30,142 nucleotides of DNA from GWA1-40-21 sp038078215 (GTDB lineage: Bacteria > Patescibacteriota > Minisyncoccia > Phycocordibacterales > GWA1-40-21), in contig JBBUED010000020.1 in assembly GCA_038078215.1 (NCBI GenBank), forward strand, positions 1 to 30,142. The letters are read 5' to 3'. Below are positions 6,546 to 13,554 of the stretch, in pieces; position 1 is the stretch's first letter, and every line of letters begins with the position of its first letter. Both the position numbers and the translations under genes were made by a program. The notes below the pieces were generated by a model. That model searched no databases, had not been told where the DNA came from, and worked only from the letters and a program-made list of their open reading frames with translations.

Positions 6546-8270
6546 ATGAGCATTTTAGAGGTATTGGCGGATAAAAATATAATAAAGACGAGGGATATTG
6601 ATAAAATCAAAGAGAGAGCCGAATCTTCCAGCCGCAGAGTGGACGAAGTACTTGCGGAAATGGGGCTTAAAAATGAGGAGATTTTGGCGGCTTACGGAGA
6701 TTATTACAAAATTCCCACAAGAAAGGTTGAAAACCGGGATGTTTCTTTTTCTCTTCTCAAATATATTCCCGAAGAATCGGCAAATCATTATAAATTCGTT
6801 CCGATAGGACTTAAGGACGGCGTTCTGGAAATAGGAATAGTTGACCCGGAAAACATAGAAGCGAGAGACGCTCTAAATTTCATAGCTTCAAAGCTCAATA
6901 TACCCTTTAAAATTTTTCTTATCACGAGGCATGATTTTGACGAAATAATAAAAGCTTACAAAGGCCTTTCCGGTGAAGTAACCAAAGCTTTGTCGGAGCT
7001 GGAAACGGAACTCTCTTCGGATTTGAAAGACATTGAGATGGCGAGAAGCGATAACGGCGGCCCGAATAAAAATACCGAAACCAAAATAATTGAAGACGCG
7101 CCCGTAACCAAGATAGTCGCCACGATACTTCGTTACGCCACGGACGGCAGGGCATCCGATGTCCACATTGAGCATATGCGCGACAGGGTCAGGGTGAGAT
7201 TCAGAGTTGACGGAATACTGAATACCAGCCTTGTCCTTCCGTCCGCCGTCCATCAGGCGGTCGTTGCCAGAATAAAAATACTGTCAGATATGAAGCTGGA
7301 TGAAAAGCGCAAACCCCAAGACGGCAGATTCAGTGCCAAGATATCGGGGAGAAAGATAGATTTCAGAGTGTCCACTTTTCCGGCTTATTTCGGCGAAAAA
7401 GTCGTTATGAGAATTCTTGACCAGGAGAAAGGCGTTCAATCGCTTGAGTCCCTCGGCCTTTCCAAGAAAAATCTGGAATTGGTGCGGGAAGCTTTGGGTC
7501 GGCCGTACGGCTTGATACTAATATCCGGACCGACAGGCGCGGGGAAGACTACGACTATTTATTCAATGCTTAATGAAATAAACAAAGAAGAGCTCAATGT
7601 TTTGAGCTTGGAGGACCCCATTGAATACAGTATTGAAGGCATGAGCCAGTCTCAAGTCAATCCGGACATCGGATACACATTCGCGACGGGATTGAGAACG
7701 ACCCTCCGCCAGGACCCGGATGTGATAATGGTCGGCGAGATAAGAGACAAAGAAACTGCCCAGCTCGCGGTTCAAGCCGCTCTTACCGGACACCTGGTTT
7801 TTTCGACGATTCACACTAACAATTCCGTCGGTGTTATTCCGAGGCTTATTGATATGGGAGTGGACCCTTATCTTATAGCTCCGACTCTTATCCTTACGAT
7901 GAGTCAAAGGCTTGTCAATCTGCTGTGTCCCGATTCAGGCAAGCCTCTGCCCGTTGAAGGCAGTATAAAGGCTCTGATTGAAAGACAGTTCAGCGATTTG
8001 TCGGAAGAGTTCAGAAAGGAATTGCCGCCTTTGAATTATGTTTACGATAAGTCTCCTTCTCCGTCGTGTCCGAGCGGAATAAGAGGCAGAATCGCCGTGT
8101 TTGAAGCCTTTAAAATGGACAAGGATATTGAGAGTTTGATTCTCGCCAATCCGAACGAATCATTAATTTTTAAATCTCTTCGGAAAAAAGGAATGCTCAA
8201 TATGAAAGAAGACGCCATTATCAAAGCTTTGAATAAAATTATCCCCTTTGAAGAGGCTGTCAATTTGTAG
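6546..8270 (+). CDS. pilB: Type IV pilus extension ATPase PilB
   Basis: A 574-residue GspE/PilB-type secretion ATPase that powers pilus extension from the cytoplasm. An MshEN-type N-terminal domain (about 1-150) precedes the ATPase core: Walker A GPTGAGKTTT near 328-337, Asp box LEDPIEY near 354-360, Walker B region DPDVIMVGEIRD near 390-401, and the His box TGHLVFSTIHTNN near 415-427. The zinc tetracysteine usual in PilB C-terminal domains is degraded: LLCPDSGKP near 458 keeps one Cys, and SPSCPSGIRGR near 505 has only one and is shortened. The start ATG has no Shine-Dalgarno. It sits directly after the PilMNOP-like block and before the regulator and pilT. Confidence 0.95.
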   Translation: MSILEVLADKNIIKTRDIDKIKERAESSSRRVDEVLAEMGLKNEEILAAYGDYYKIPTRKVENRDVSFSLLKYIPEESANHYKFVPIGLKDGVLEIGIVDPENIEARDALNFIASKLNIPFKIFLITRHDFDEIIKAYKGLSGEVTKALSELETELSSDLKDIEMARSDNGGPNKNTETKIIEDAPVTKIVATILRYATDGRASDVHIEHMRDRVRVRFRVDGILNTSLVLPSAVHQAVVARIKILSDMKLDEKRKPQDGRFSAKISGRKIDFRVSTFPAYFGEKVVMRILDQEKGVQSLESLGLSKKNLELVREALGRPYGLILISGPTGAGKTTTIYSMLNEINKEELNVLSLEDPIEYSIEGMSQSQVNPDIGYTFATGLRTTLRQDPDVIMVGEIRDKETAQLAVQAALTGHLVFSTIHTNNSVGVIPRLIDMGVDPYLIAPTLILTMSQRLVNLLCPDSGKPLPVEGSIKALIERQFSDLSEEFRKELPPLNYVYDKSPSPSCPSGIRGRIAVFEAFKMDKDIESLILANPNESLIFKSLRKKGMLNMKEDAIIKALNKIIPFEEAVNL

Positions 8271-8276
8271 TATAAT
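8271..8276 (+). promoter_or_regulatory. Possible -10 box before the response regulator
   Basis: TATAAT follows the pilB stop codon immediately. The leader to 8349 would be about 65 nt and contains a small TGGCGA..TCGCCA hairpin (about 8303-8333). Confidence 0.3.
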
Positions 8277-8348
8277 TTTTTAATTGTGAAACTCGTCTTT
8301 TCCCGTGGCGAGAATTGCCTCCTGACAAGTCGCCATTCAAAGTAAAAT

Positions 8349-8762
8349 ATGGAAAACAAAAATAAAAAAGTGATGATAGTGGATGATGACAAGTTCCTTG
8401 TTGATATGTATTCTCTTAAATTCAGCAAATACGGTTTTGATATTGAATCGGCGACCAAAGGGGAAGAAGCTCTGGAGAAACTTCGCGAAGGAGCAAATCC
8501 GGACATACTTATGCTTGATGTGGTGATGCCCTCGCTTGACGGCATCGGGCTTCTCAAAAAGATAAGGCAGGAGAAATTGGCGGACGGAGCCGTCGTGGTG
8601 ATGCTGACCAATCAGGGACAGAAGTCCGACATTGATGAGGCGGAAAAATTGGGAGTCAGCGGCTACATAGTGAAAGCGACAACCATACCCTCCGAAGTCG
8701 TGGAGGAGATTATGGTTATTTATAATAACACGGGAAAAAATAAAAATGCAAAAAGATTATAA
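8349..8762 (+). CDS. CheY-like single-domain response regulator
   Basis: A 137-residue receiver domain without an output domain. Acidic pocket Asp12-Asp13, phosphoacceptor Asp57 in LMLDVVMP, Thr87 in VVMLTNQ and Lys109 in YIVKA are all present, so it should be phosphorylatable. No histidine kinase is nearby. It lies between pilB and pilT and its end overlaps the pilT start by 17 nt, so regulator and retraction motor are probably translationally coupled. A role like PilG/PilH-type control of pilus motors is suggested by position only. Confidence 0.9.
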   Translation: MENKNKKVMIVDDDKFLVDMYSLKFSKYGFDIESATKGEEALEKLREGANPDILMLDVVMPSLDGIGLLKKIRQEKLADGAVVVMLTNQGQKSDIDEAEKLGVSGYIVKATTIPSEVVEEIMVIYNNTGKNKNAKRL

Positions 8763-9843
8763 AAAAGAGATAGACGAGCTCATAAAAATCGTCATCAACG
8801 AAGGAGGTTCCGACCTTCATATTTCCGAAGGAAGGCACCCGACAATACGCGTCTCCGGGTCTCTTATCCCCCTTGTCCGGAAACCCATCCTCTCAAAAGA
8901 CGATACTCACGGAATTTTGGAGGGATTGCTGACTCCGCCGAACAGAGAGCTTTTTTTAAAAAATAAAGAAGTGGATTTTTCATACGATTACTCGGGAGAC
9001 GGAGCGGCGCAGTCCGAAGGCAAAGGAGGCGCGCGCTTCAGGGGAAACGGGTACTTCCAGAGGGGGAGCGTAAGCGTCGCTCTTCGCCTTATATCAAGAA
9101 AGATTCGGACTATTCAGGATCTCAATCTTCCTCCAATTCTTGAATCGTTCGCTCAAAAACAGCAAGGATTCTTTCTTGCCGTCGGACCGGTCGGGCATGG
9201 CAAGACCACGACTCTCGCGGCGCTTATTGATTCAATCAACTCCAGTCGCGCCGAGCACATCATTACGATTGAGGACCCGATAGAATACATTTACGAGCAG
9301 AAAAGATCCATTATTGACCAGAGGGAAATAAGAATTGACACGGAAAGTTTTCCGGTCGCGTTAAAAAGTGTTTTTCGCGAGGATGTTGACGTCGTTCTTA
9401 TCGGCGAGATGCGCGAAACTGAAACCATATCAACCGCGGTGACCGCCGCGGAAACCGGACACCTCGTGTTTTCCACGCTTCACACCAACAATGCCGCCCA
9501 GACTATTGACAGGATAATAGATTCGTTTCCGGCAGCCCAGCAGGACCAGATAAGGATTCAGCTTGCCGGAAGTCTGGCGGGAATTTTCTCGCAGAGGCTT
9601 ATTCCAAGAATTTCCGGCGGACTGATTCCCGCTTACGAGCTCCTCATAAACAACAATGCGGTGCAGAATCTCATCAGAGAAAAAAGATCTCACGAAATCA
9701 ATACTGTCATTGAAACCGGTTCGCAAGATGGTATGATTGATATGAACAGGTCCTTGGCCGATCTGGCGAGGAGAGGCGAGATAACCATAGAGAATGCTTA
9801 CCTTCATTCTTTGAATCCAAAGGTGCTGGAGAAGCTTATTTAA
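8746..9843 (+). CDS. pilT: Type IV pilus retraction ATPase PilT
   Basis: A 365-residue PilT-family ATPase that disassembles the pilus for retraction, twitching and DNA pulling. Features: N-terminal PAS-like region with GGSDLHISEG near 19-28, Walker A GPVGHGKTTT near 147 (unusual V and H; most PilT have GPTGSGKSTT), Asp box TIEDPIEYI, Walker B DVDVVLIGEMRETET, and His box ETGHLVFSTLHTNNA. The PilT-like ending with a short C-terminal helical region is present. ATG 8746 overlaps the regulator gene. The substitutions keep the GxxGxGKT consensus, so activity is expected. Confidence 0.94.
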   Translation: MQKDYKKEIDELIKIVINEGGSDLHISEGRHPTIRVSGSLIPLVRKPILSKDDTHGILEGLLTPPNRELFLKNKEVDFSYDYSGDGAAQSEGKGGARFRGNGYFQRGSVSVALRLISRKIRTIQDLNLPPILESFAQKQQGFFLAVGPVGHGKTTTLAALIDSINSSRAEHIITIEDPIEYIYEQKRSIIDQREIRIDTESFPVALKSVFREDVDVVLIGEMRETETISTAVTAAETGHLVFSTLHTNNAAQTIDRIIDSFPAAQQDQIRIQLAGSLAGIFSQRLIPRISGGLIPAYELLINNNAVQNLIREKRSHEINTVIETGSQDGMIDMNRSLADLARRGEITIENAYLHSLNPKVLEKLI

Positions 9844-9852
9844 AAACAAGGG

Positions 9853-9929
9853 GGTAGCTTTTTAGCTTGTAGCTTGCTAGGAAGAATAATAAGATCTGAC
9901 CCTAAAAAGCTAAACAGCTACAAGCTACC
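9853..9929. repeat. AGCTTGTAGCTT-word inverted repeat between pilT and pilC
   Basis: GGTAGCTTTTTAGCTTG plus TAGCTTGCTAGG (9853-9881) is mirrored by CCTAAAAAGCTAAACAGC plus TACAAGCTACC (9901-9929). The arms use the same words but in a slipped order. It fills the 102-nt spacer. Confidence 0.65.
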
Positions 9930-9945
9930 AACCTAATCAATAAAA

Positions 9946-11151
9946 ATGTTATTCAACTACAAAGCGTTAGATGAAAGAGGCGAAGAAAAGTCCGGCAGTA
10001 TTGAAGCGGTAAACGCGGATATTGCCATAAGCTCGCTTCAGAGACGCGGTCTTATAATTTCCCAGATAAAAGCCGAGGAAGAAGAATCTCTTCTTGGCAG
10101 AAAATTTTCTTTTTTCAATAGAATTTCAAATAAAGATATCGTCATTCTTTCCCGTCAGATGGCGACGATGTTTGAAGCTCAAATTTCGGCGCTCCGAGTC
10201 TTTCAGCTTATCGCCGGACAAGTTGAAAAATCCGCTTTAAGAAATGTGCTTAACGAGGTGGCTTCCGACTTGCAGGGGGGCAGTCCCATTTCAGACGCGC
10301 TTTACAAGCATCCCAATATCTTCTCTGATTTCTATGTGAATATGGTTCGTTCCGGCGAAGAATCGGGACAGCTGGACAAAACTTTTCTATTTTTAGCCGA
10401 TTATTTGGACAGGTCTTACGAAGTTACTTCAAAAGTCAAGAACGCTTTGGTTTATCCCGCCTTTGTCGTGTTCACCTTTTTTGCGGTTATGATTCTTATG
10501 TTCACGATGGTTATTCCGAAAATTAGCGTTATTTTGACGGAATCCGGACAGTTGATACCGACTTACACGAAAATCGTTATGAGCATCAGCAATTTTCTGG
10601 TGAGTTACGGAGCATTTCTTCTCGCGGCGGCGGTTGTCGGCGCTTTCTTCTTCTACCGGTTCAGCCGGACTCAAGAAGGAAAGATTTCCGTGGATAAATT
10701 CAAGCTGTCAATTCCTTACGCTAATGATTTGTTCAGGAAGCTCTATCTTTCGCGCTTTTCCGATAATATGAATACGATGCTCGTAAGCGGAATACCGATA
10801 GTGCGGGGATTGGAGCTTACCTCCAAAGTCATAGGGAACGAAATTTATAAGCAGATTATGGAACGCGCTTTGGAAGAGGTGAAAGGAGGCAGTTCTCTTT
10901 CGGACTCGCTTGGCAGAGAGCCGGAGATTCCGGGAATTTTGATACAGATGATTAAGATAGGAGAAGAGACGGGGGAATTGGGAAACATTCTCAAGACTCT
11001 GTCTAATTTCTACCGGCGGGAGGTAATTAACGCCGTTGATACGGTCGTGGGTCTTATTGAGCCGATTATGATCGTCACGCTGGGCTTGGGCGTCGGAATT
11101 CTTCTCTCTTCCGTTCTTATTCCCATCTACAACATATCTTCGGCGATGTAG
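9946..11151 (+). CDS. pilC: Type IV pilus platform protein PilC
   Basis: A 401-residue GspF/PilC-family polytopic inner-membrane protein, the platform on which PilB and PilT act. Two repeats of the T2SSF domain are visible: the first around residues 65-190 (LSRQMATMFEAQI, then a membrane helix AFVVFTFFAVMILMF) and the second around 265-395 (YLSRFSDNMNTMLVSGIPI, ending in IMIVTLGLGVGILLSSVLI). A central helix pair lies around 215-235. Length is standard. The spacer before it holds an inverted word repeat; transcription probably continues from pilT. No Shine-Dalgarno is apparent. Confidence 0.95.
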   Translation: MLFNYKALDERGEEKSGSIEAVNADIAISSLQRRGLIISQIKAEEEESLLGRKFSFFNRISNKDIVILSRQMATMFEAQISALRVFQLIAGQVEKSALRNVLNEVASDLQGGSPISDALYKHPNIFSDFYVNMVRSGEESGQLDKTFLFLADYLDRSYEVTSKVKNALVYPAFVVFTFFAVMILMFTMVIPKISVILTESGQLIPTYTKIVMSISNFLVSYGAFLLAAAVVGAFFFYRFSRTQEGKISVDKFKLSIPYANDLFRKLYLSRFSDNMNTMLVSGIPIVRGLELTSKVIGNEIYKQIMERALEEVKGGSSLSDSLGREPEIPGILIQMIKIGEETGELGNILKTLSNFYRREVINAVDTVVGLIEPIMIVTLGLGVGILLSSVLIPIYNISSAM

Positions 11152-11171
11152 ACGCGATAGTCAAAAGTCAC

Positions 11172-11247
11172 AAAGTCCATAAAGTTATAAAGTAGGATCA
11201 GGAGATTTTATTCTTAATTTTATAGACTTGATAACTTTATGGACTTT
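11172..11247. repeat. AAAGTCCATAAAGTTAT inverted repeat after pilC
   Basis: A perfect 17-nt inverted repeat, 11172-11188 and 11231-11247, with a 42-nt loop. It belongs to the AAAGTTTATAA vocabulary. It opens the 312-nt gene-free stretch 11152-11463, which also contains a DnaA-box sequence, the pilin promoter and a structured leader. Confidence 0.75.
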
Positions 11248-11260
11248 CAACTGCTCTCTG

Positions 11261-11269
11261 TTATCCACA
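11261..11269 (+). promoter_or_regulatory. DnaA-box sequence upstream of the major pilin promoter
   Basis: TTATCCACA, identical to the strong DnaA-box consensus, lies 30 nt before the -10 box of the pilin gene. An identical site occurs at nearly the same place before the giant fibre gene. Confidence 0.5.
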
Positions 11270-11280
11270 ACCGATATTTC

Positions 11281-11305
11281 TTGACTTTCAGATTTTTGTT
11301 ATACT
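11281..11305 (+). promoter_or_regulatory. Promoter of the major pilin gene
   Basis: Extended -10 TGTTATACT at 11297-11305. A TTGACT at 11281-11286 is too close (13-nt spacer) to be a normal -35. The predicted start near 11312 gives an untranslated leader of about 150 nt. Confidence 0.5.
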
Positions 11306-11315
11306 TATTCGCGTA

Positions 11316-11430
11316 AGCTTGAAAAATACCCTTGGGTGAACATTTCATAATGTTATAGCCCAGCAACAGGGAAGAGGTCGATTTGTTCGCGCTCGCCTTA
11401 AATGGCCGCGGACGAACTCTTTGCAAGCGT
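11316..11430 (+). ncRNA. Candidate structured 5' leader of the major pilin mRNA
   Basis: The leader contains nested complementary segments: GCTTG (11317-11321) with CAAGC (11424-11428) as a possible closing stem; GGGT (11334) with GCCC (11358) enclosing AACATT-TCAT-AATGTT (11339-11354); and GTTCG (11385) with CGAAC (11413) enclosing GCC..GGC. It does not match the c-di-GMP-I riboswitch core or other riboswitch cores I can recall. It is GC-richer than the surrounding spacer. Function is unknown. Confidence 0.4.
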
Positions 11431-11463
11431 TTAAAAAATATTAATAATTTATCAATTTCAAAA

Positions 11464-11931
11464 ATGTTAAAAAATTCAAAAAAAGGTTTTACACTCATTG
11501 AACTCTTGGTGGTCATCGCCATCATCGGTATTCTTTCGTCGGTTGTCTTGGCAAGTCTAAACTCGGCGAGAAGCAAGGGAAATGACGCTAAGATAAAAGC
11601 GCAGATTTCAGGATTGCGCACGGCAGCGGAAGTATATTACGACACAAATAATGGATATGGGTCTGCAGTCGTTGGGACTGAAGTTATAGGCGCGTCTATT
11701 GGTACTGGATGTGCCAGCGGTATGTTTGGCACTTCAGGACTTACACCGTATACCTTGCTTACGAACTATCCTGCATACTCAAATGCTGGTAAGTGCACAT
11801 CAGTAGGAGCTACTTCATATGTTGTTTCTGCCAGACTCAACGATGCCGGCACATTTTGGTGTGTTGATAGTTCCGGAACTTCCAAGCAGACATCCGCCCT
11901 TCAGGCTGATAGCGCCACAACTTGTCCTTAA
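11464..11931 (+). CDS. Type IV pilin, probable major subunit
   Basis: A 155-residue class-I-type prepilin: short positive leader MLKNSKKG, cleavage after Gly8, then FTLIELLVVIAIIGIL with Glu5 of the mature protein. The mature part has the pilin region RSKGNDAKIKAQISGLRTAAEVYY and a variable Gly/Thr-rich head with four cysteines that could form two disulfides. The start at 11464 gives the classical short leader; an upstream in-frame start at 11383 would add an unlikely basic extension into the structured leader. It is the only pilin here with a long 5' leader and strong downstream terminator, which fits a highly expressed major subunit, though that status is inferred. Confidence 0.9.
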   Translation: MLKNSKKGFTLIELLVVIAIIGILSSVVLASLNSARSKGNDAKIKAQISGLRTAAEVYYDTNNGYGSAVVGTEVIGASIGTGCASGMFGTSGLTPYTLLTNYPAYSNAGKCTSVGATSYVVSARLNDAGTFWCVDSSGTSKQTSALQADSATTCP

Positions 11932-11959
11932 TAAGAGAGAGAGGTTAAACGCCTTTTGC

Positions 11960-11990
11960 AAAAAAACCAAGATTTATTCTTGGTTTTTTT
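11960..11990 (+). terminator. Rho-independent terminator after the major pilin
   Basis: Perfect 12-bp stem AAAAAAACCAAG/CTTGGTTTTTTT with a 7-nt loop; the A- and T-runs make it usable in both directions. Confidence 0.85.
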
Positions 11991-12010
11991 GATGAGATGG
12001 TGGATAAAGT

Positions 12011-12040
12011 GGGGGGGAATCGGGGGGGGGGAATCGGGAC
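12011..12040 (+). other. G-run tract with quadruplex potential
   Basis: Runs of seven, ten and three G, each next to the direct repeat GAATC, lie between the pilin terminator and the RAYT gene. Four or more G-triplets with short spacers could fold as a G-quadruplex. Confidence 0.5.
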
Positions 12041-12096
12041 AGGCACGATTAAATTACCAAAAGTGTGGTGTAATATTTTCAAAAAACCACACCTTT

Positions 12097-12136
12097 AAAA
12101 CAAAAAACTCAAGCAGTGTCTTGAGTTTTTTGTTTT
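12097..12136. terminator. Strong bidirectional hairpin upstream of the RAYT gene
   Basis: Perfect 17-bp stem AAAACAAAAAACTCAAG/CTTGAGTTTTTTGTTTT with a 6-nt loop. A second hairpin, GTGTGGT..ACCACAC (12063-12092), precedes it. These insulate the transposase gene from pilin transcription or could be transposon-end structures. Confidence 0.7.
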
Positions 12137-12151
12137 GGGAAAATGAAAATA

Positions 12152-12160
12152 TGATATACT
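12152..12160 (+). promoter_or_regulatory. Extended -10 promoter of the RAYT gene, leaderless arrangement
   Basis: TGATATACT ends 7 nt before the ATG at 12168. Confidence 0.55.
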
Positions 12161-12167
12161 TTTTTGC

Positions 12168-12839
12168 ATGCCTCGCATAGCTCGTGTTGATGTCGGAGAC
12201 CAAATTTATCATGTAATTAATCGCGCCAATGGCCGCGCGCAGATTTTCAGTACTCCAAATGACTATCATCTATTTGAGGAATTGATGGAAGAAGCAAAAG
12301 CGCTCACAGATATGCGAATTTTTGCGTATGAAATTATGCCTAATCATTGGCACCTTATATTGTCGCCTAGAAAAGATGGAGACCTCGGTCTTTTTATGCA
12401 CCAATTGACTAACACGCACACAAGGCGCGTACATGTATCAACCGGGACTGTCGGTACTGGACACTTGTATCAAGGCCGATACAAATCATTTCTTATTGAT
12501 TCAGAAAATTATCTTTTAGCTGTTATAAAATATTCAGAACGCAACGCGGTGCGCGCAAAACTTGTTCAAAACTGTGAGGATTGGCGGTGGGGTAGCGCAT
12601 ATCGCCGTATTCACGGAACCGCAAAGGAGAAAAAACTTCTTGAGCCAACACCAGTCAAACTGCCAGAAAATTACATAGACTGGATCAACTCCTTAGACAC
12701 TTCAGAAGAATTGGATAACATTCGTCAATCTGTAAATAAAAGCATTCCTTACGGGAGAGATGATTGGGTCGAGAGAATGGTCACCAAGCATAATCTTGAA
12801 ACAACATTACGCAATGTCGGTCGTCCGAAAAAAAATTAA
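12168..12839 (+). CDS. REP-associated tyrosine transposase (RAYT, Y1/HUH family)
   Basis: A 223-residue single-strand transposase of the IS200/IS605-related Y1 group. It opens MPRIARVDVGDQIYHVINR, carries the HUH metal site at His60-Trp-His62 (MPNHWHLIL), GHLYQGRYKSFLI near 98-110, and a candidate nucleophile Tyr122 in IKYSERNAVRAKLV. The basic C terminus, DDWVERMVTKHNLETTLR then GRPKK, is typical of RAYTs. These enzymes are linked in other bacteria to dispersed REP hairpins carrying GTAG/CTAC. It has its own leaderless promoter and lies between two pilin genes inside the pilus locus. No clear matching left and right ends were found. The protein looks intact. Confidence 0.92.
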   Translation: MPRIARVDVGDQIYHVINRANGRAQIFSTPNDYHLFEELMEEAKALTDMRIFAYEIMPNHWHLILSPRKDGDLGLFMHQLTNTHTRRVHVSTGTVGTGHLYQGRYKSFLIDSENYLLAVIKYSERNAVRAKLVQNCEDWRWGSAYRRIHGTAKEKKLLEPTPVKLPENYIDWINSLDTSEELDNIRQSVNKSIPYGRDDWVERMVTKHNLETTLRNVGRPKKN

Positions 12840-12856
12840 AAATTAGACCACAGAAA

Positions 12857-12900
12857 AATAGGAAATATCGTGGCTGTCCCTATTCTCAGTTTTTTTATTT
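12857..12900 (+). terminator. Weak terminator-like hairpin after the RAYT gene
   Basis: AATAGG/CCTATT stem with a 16-nt loop, then a T-rich run to about 12900. Confidence 0.4.
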
Positions 12901-12940
12901 TTTTGCGTTGATTTCATTTCTTTTTTGTCCGCGATTGTTG

Positions 12941-12946
12941 TATACT
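12941..12946 (+). promoter_or_regulatory. -10 box of the second pilin, near-leaderless
   Basis: TATACT ends 9 nt before the ATG at 12956, leaving an untranslated leader of only a few bases. Confidence 0.5.
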
Positions 12947-12955
12947 TTTTGTTGT

Positions 12956-13375
12956 ATGAATCTTTCCAAAAACCTACAACCTACAACCCATAACCTAAAA
13001 CCTAACCGAGGTTTTACCCTGATTGAACTCCTAGTGGTCGTGGCTATAATAGGCACTGTTTCCGGAATCATCATGACATCCGTGAACAATTCAAAGGCTA
13101 AGGGCAGAGATTCAAAGAGAATAGCCGACATAAGCGTCATCCAGCTCGCTCTTGAAAGGTATTATGACATAAATAAAAGTTATCCCGACAGTCTGTCCGA
13201 TCTTGATGATTCTGTGCCGAAAAAAGATCCTCAAAATGCGGATTATTCATACGGTTGCGCGAGTTCTTGTCAATCTTACGCGCTTAACGCGACACTTGAG
13301 TTGAGCAATGGTATTTTGGATGATGACGCTATCTCCGGCAATGGTCTAATCTACGATGTCGCCCCTAAGTTTTAA
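12956..13375 (+). CDS. Type IV pilin / pseudopilin with repeat-derived leader
   Basis: A 139-residue prepilin. The leader of 19 residues (MNLSKNLQPTTHNLKPNRG) is encoded by degenerate CCTACAA/CCTAAAA heptamers. After the cleavage Gly comes FTLIELLVVVAIIGTVSGI with mature Glu5. The head has SKAKGRDSKRIADISVIQ and LERYYDINKSYPDSLSDLD, like GspG/PilE-type pilins of Gram-positives and CPR, plus a Cys pair in YGCASSCQSY. I chose ATG 12956 because the -10 box is just upstream; an in-frame ATG at 12908 precedes that promoter. It follows the RAYT gene and may be an additional major-like or minor pilin. Confidence 0.87.
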   Translation: MNLSKNLQPTTHNLKPNRGFTLIELLVVVAIIGTVSGIIMTSVNNSKAKGRDSKRIADISVIQLALERYYDINKSYPDSLSDLDDSVPKKDPQNADYSYGCASSCQSYALNATLELSNGILDDDAISGNGLIYDVAPKF

Positions 13376-13404
13376 TTTGAGATAATTCCCGATCAAATCC
13401 CGGC

Positions 13405-13530
13405 TTCAAAAATTTTCAACGATCAATTTTTGATTTTCAGTATTTGAAAATTTTGTAATTGAAAATTAATTTTTTAAATCTTGCTCAGCGCGTAATTTCA
13501 CGCTTAGGCGCTATGCTTCATGCCTAGAAT
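13405..13530. repeat. CAATTTTTGA-word repeats and small hairpins before pilD
   Basis: AAAATTTTCAACGATCAATTTT and AAAATTTTGTAATTGAAAATT words in both orientations occupy about 13408-13475. Two short hairpins follow: GCGT..ACGC (13490-13503) and TAGGC..GCCTA (13505-13527). No gene is visible. Confidence 0.45.
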
Positions 13531-13538
13531 TTATTTCG

Positions 13539-13547
13539 TGATATTAT
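13539..13547 (+). promoter_or_regulatory. Extended -10 promoter of pilD, leaderless arrangement
   Basis: TGATATTAT ends 7 nt before the ATG at 13555. Confidence 0.5.
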
Positions 13548-13554
13548 ATTAACT

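Noticed and set aside
11261..11269. Replication origin at the DnaA box
   Set aside because: Only a single box is present, with no cluster, no dnaA or dnaN nearby, and it is placed in a promoter region.
11316..11430. c-di-GMP-I riboswitch in the pilin leader
   Set aside because: It was an attractive idea for pilus control, but the conserved core segments are not present in the expected order; retained only as an unknown structured leader.
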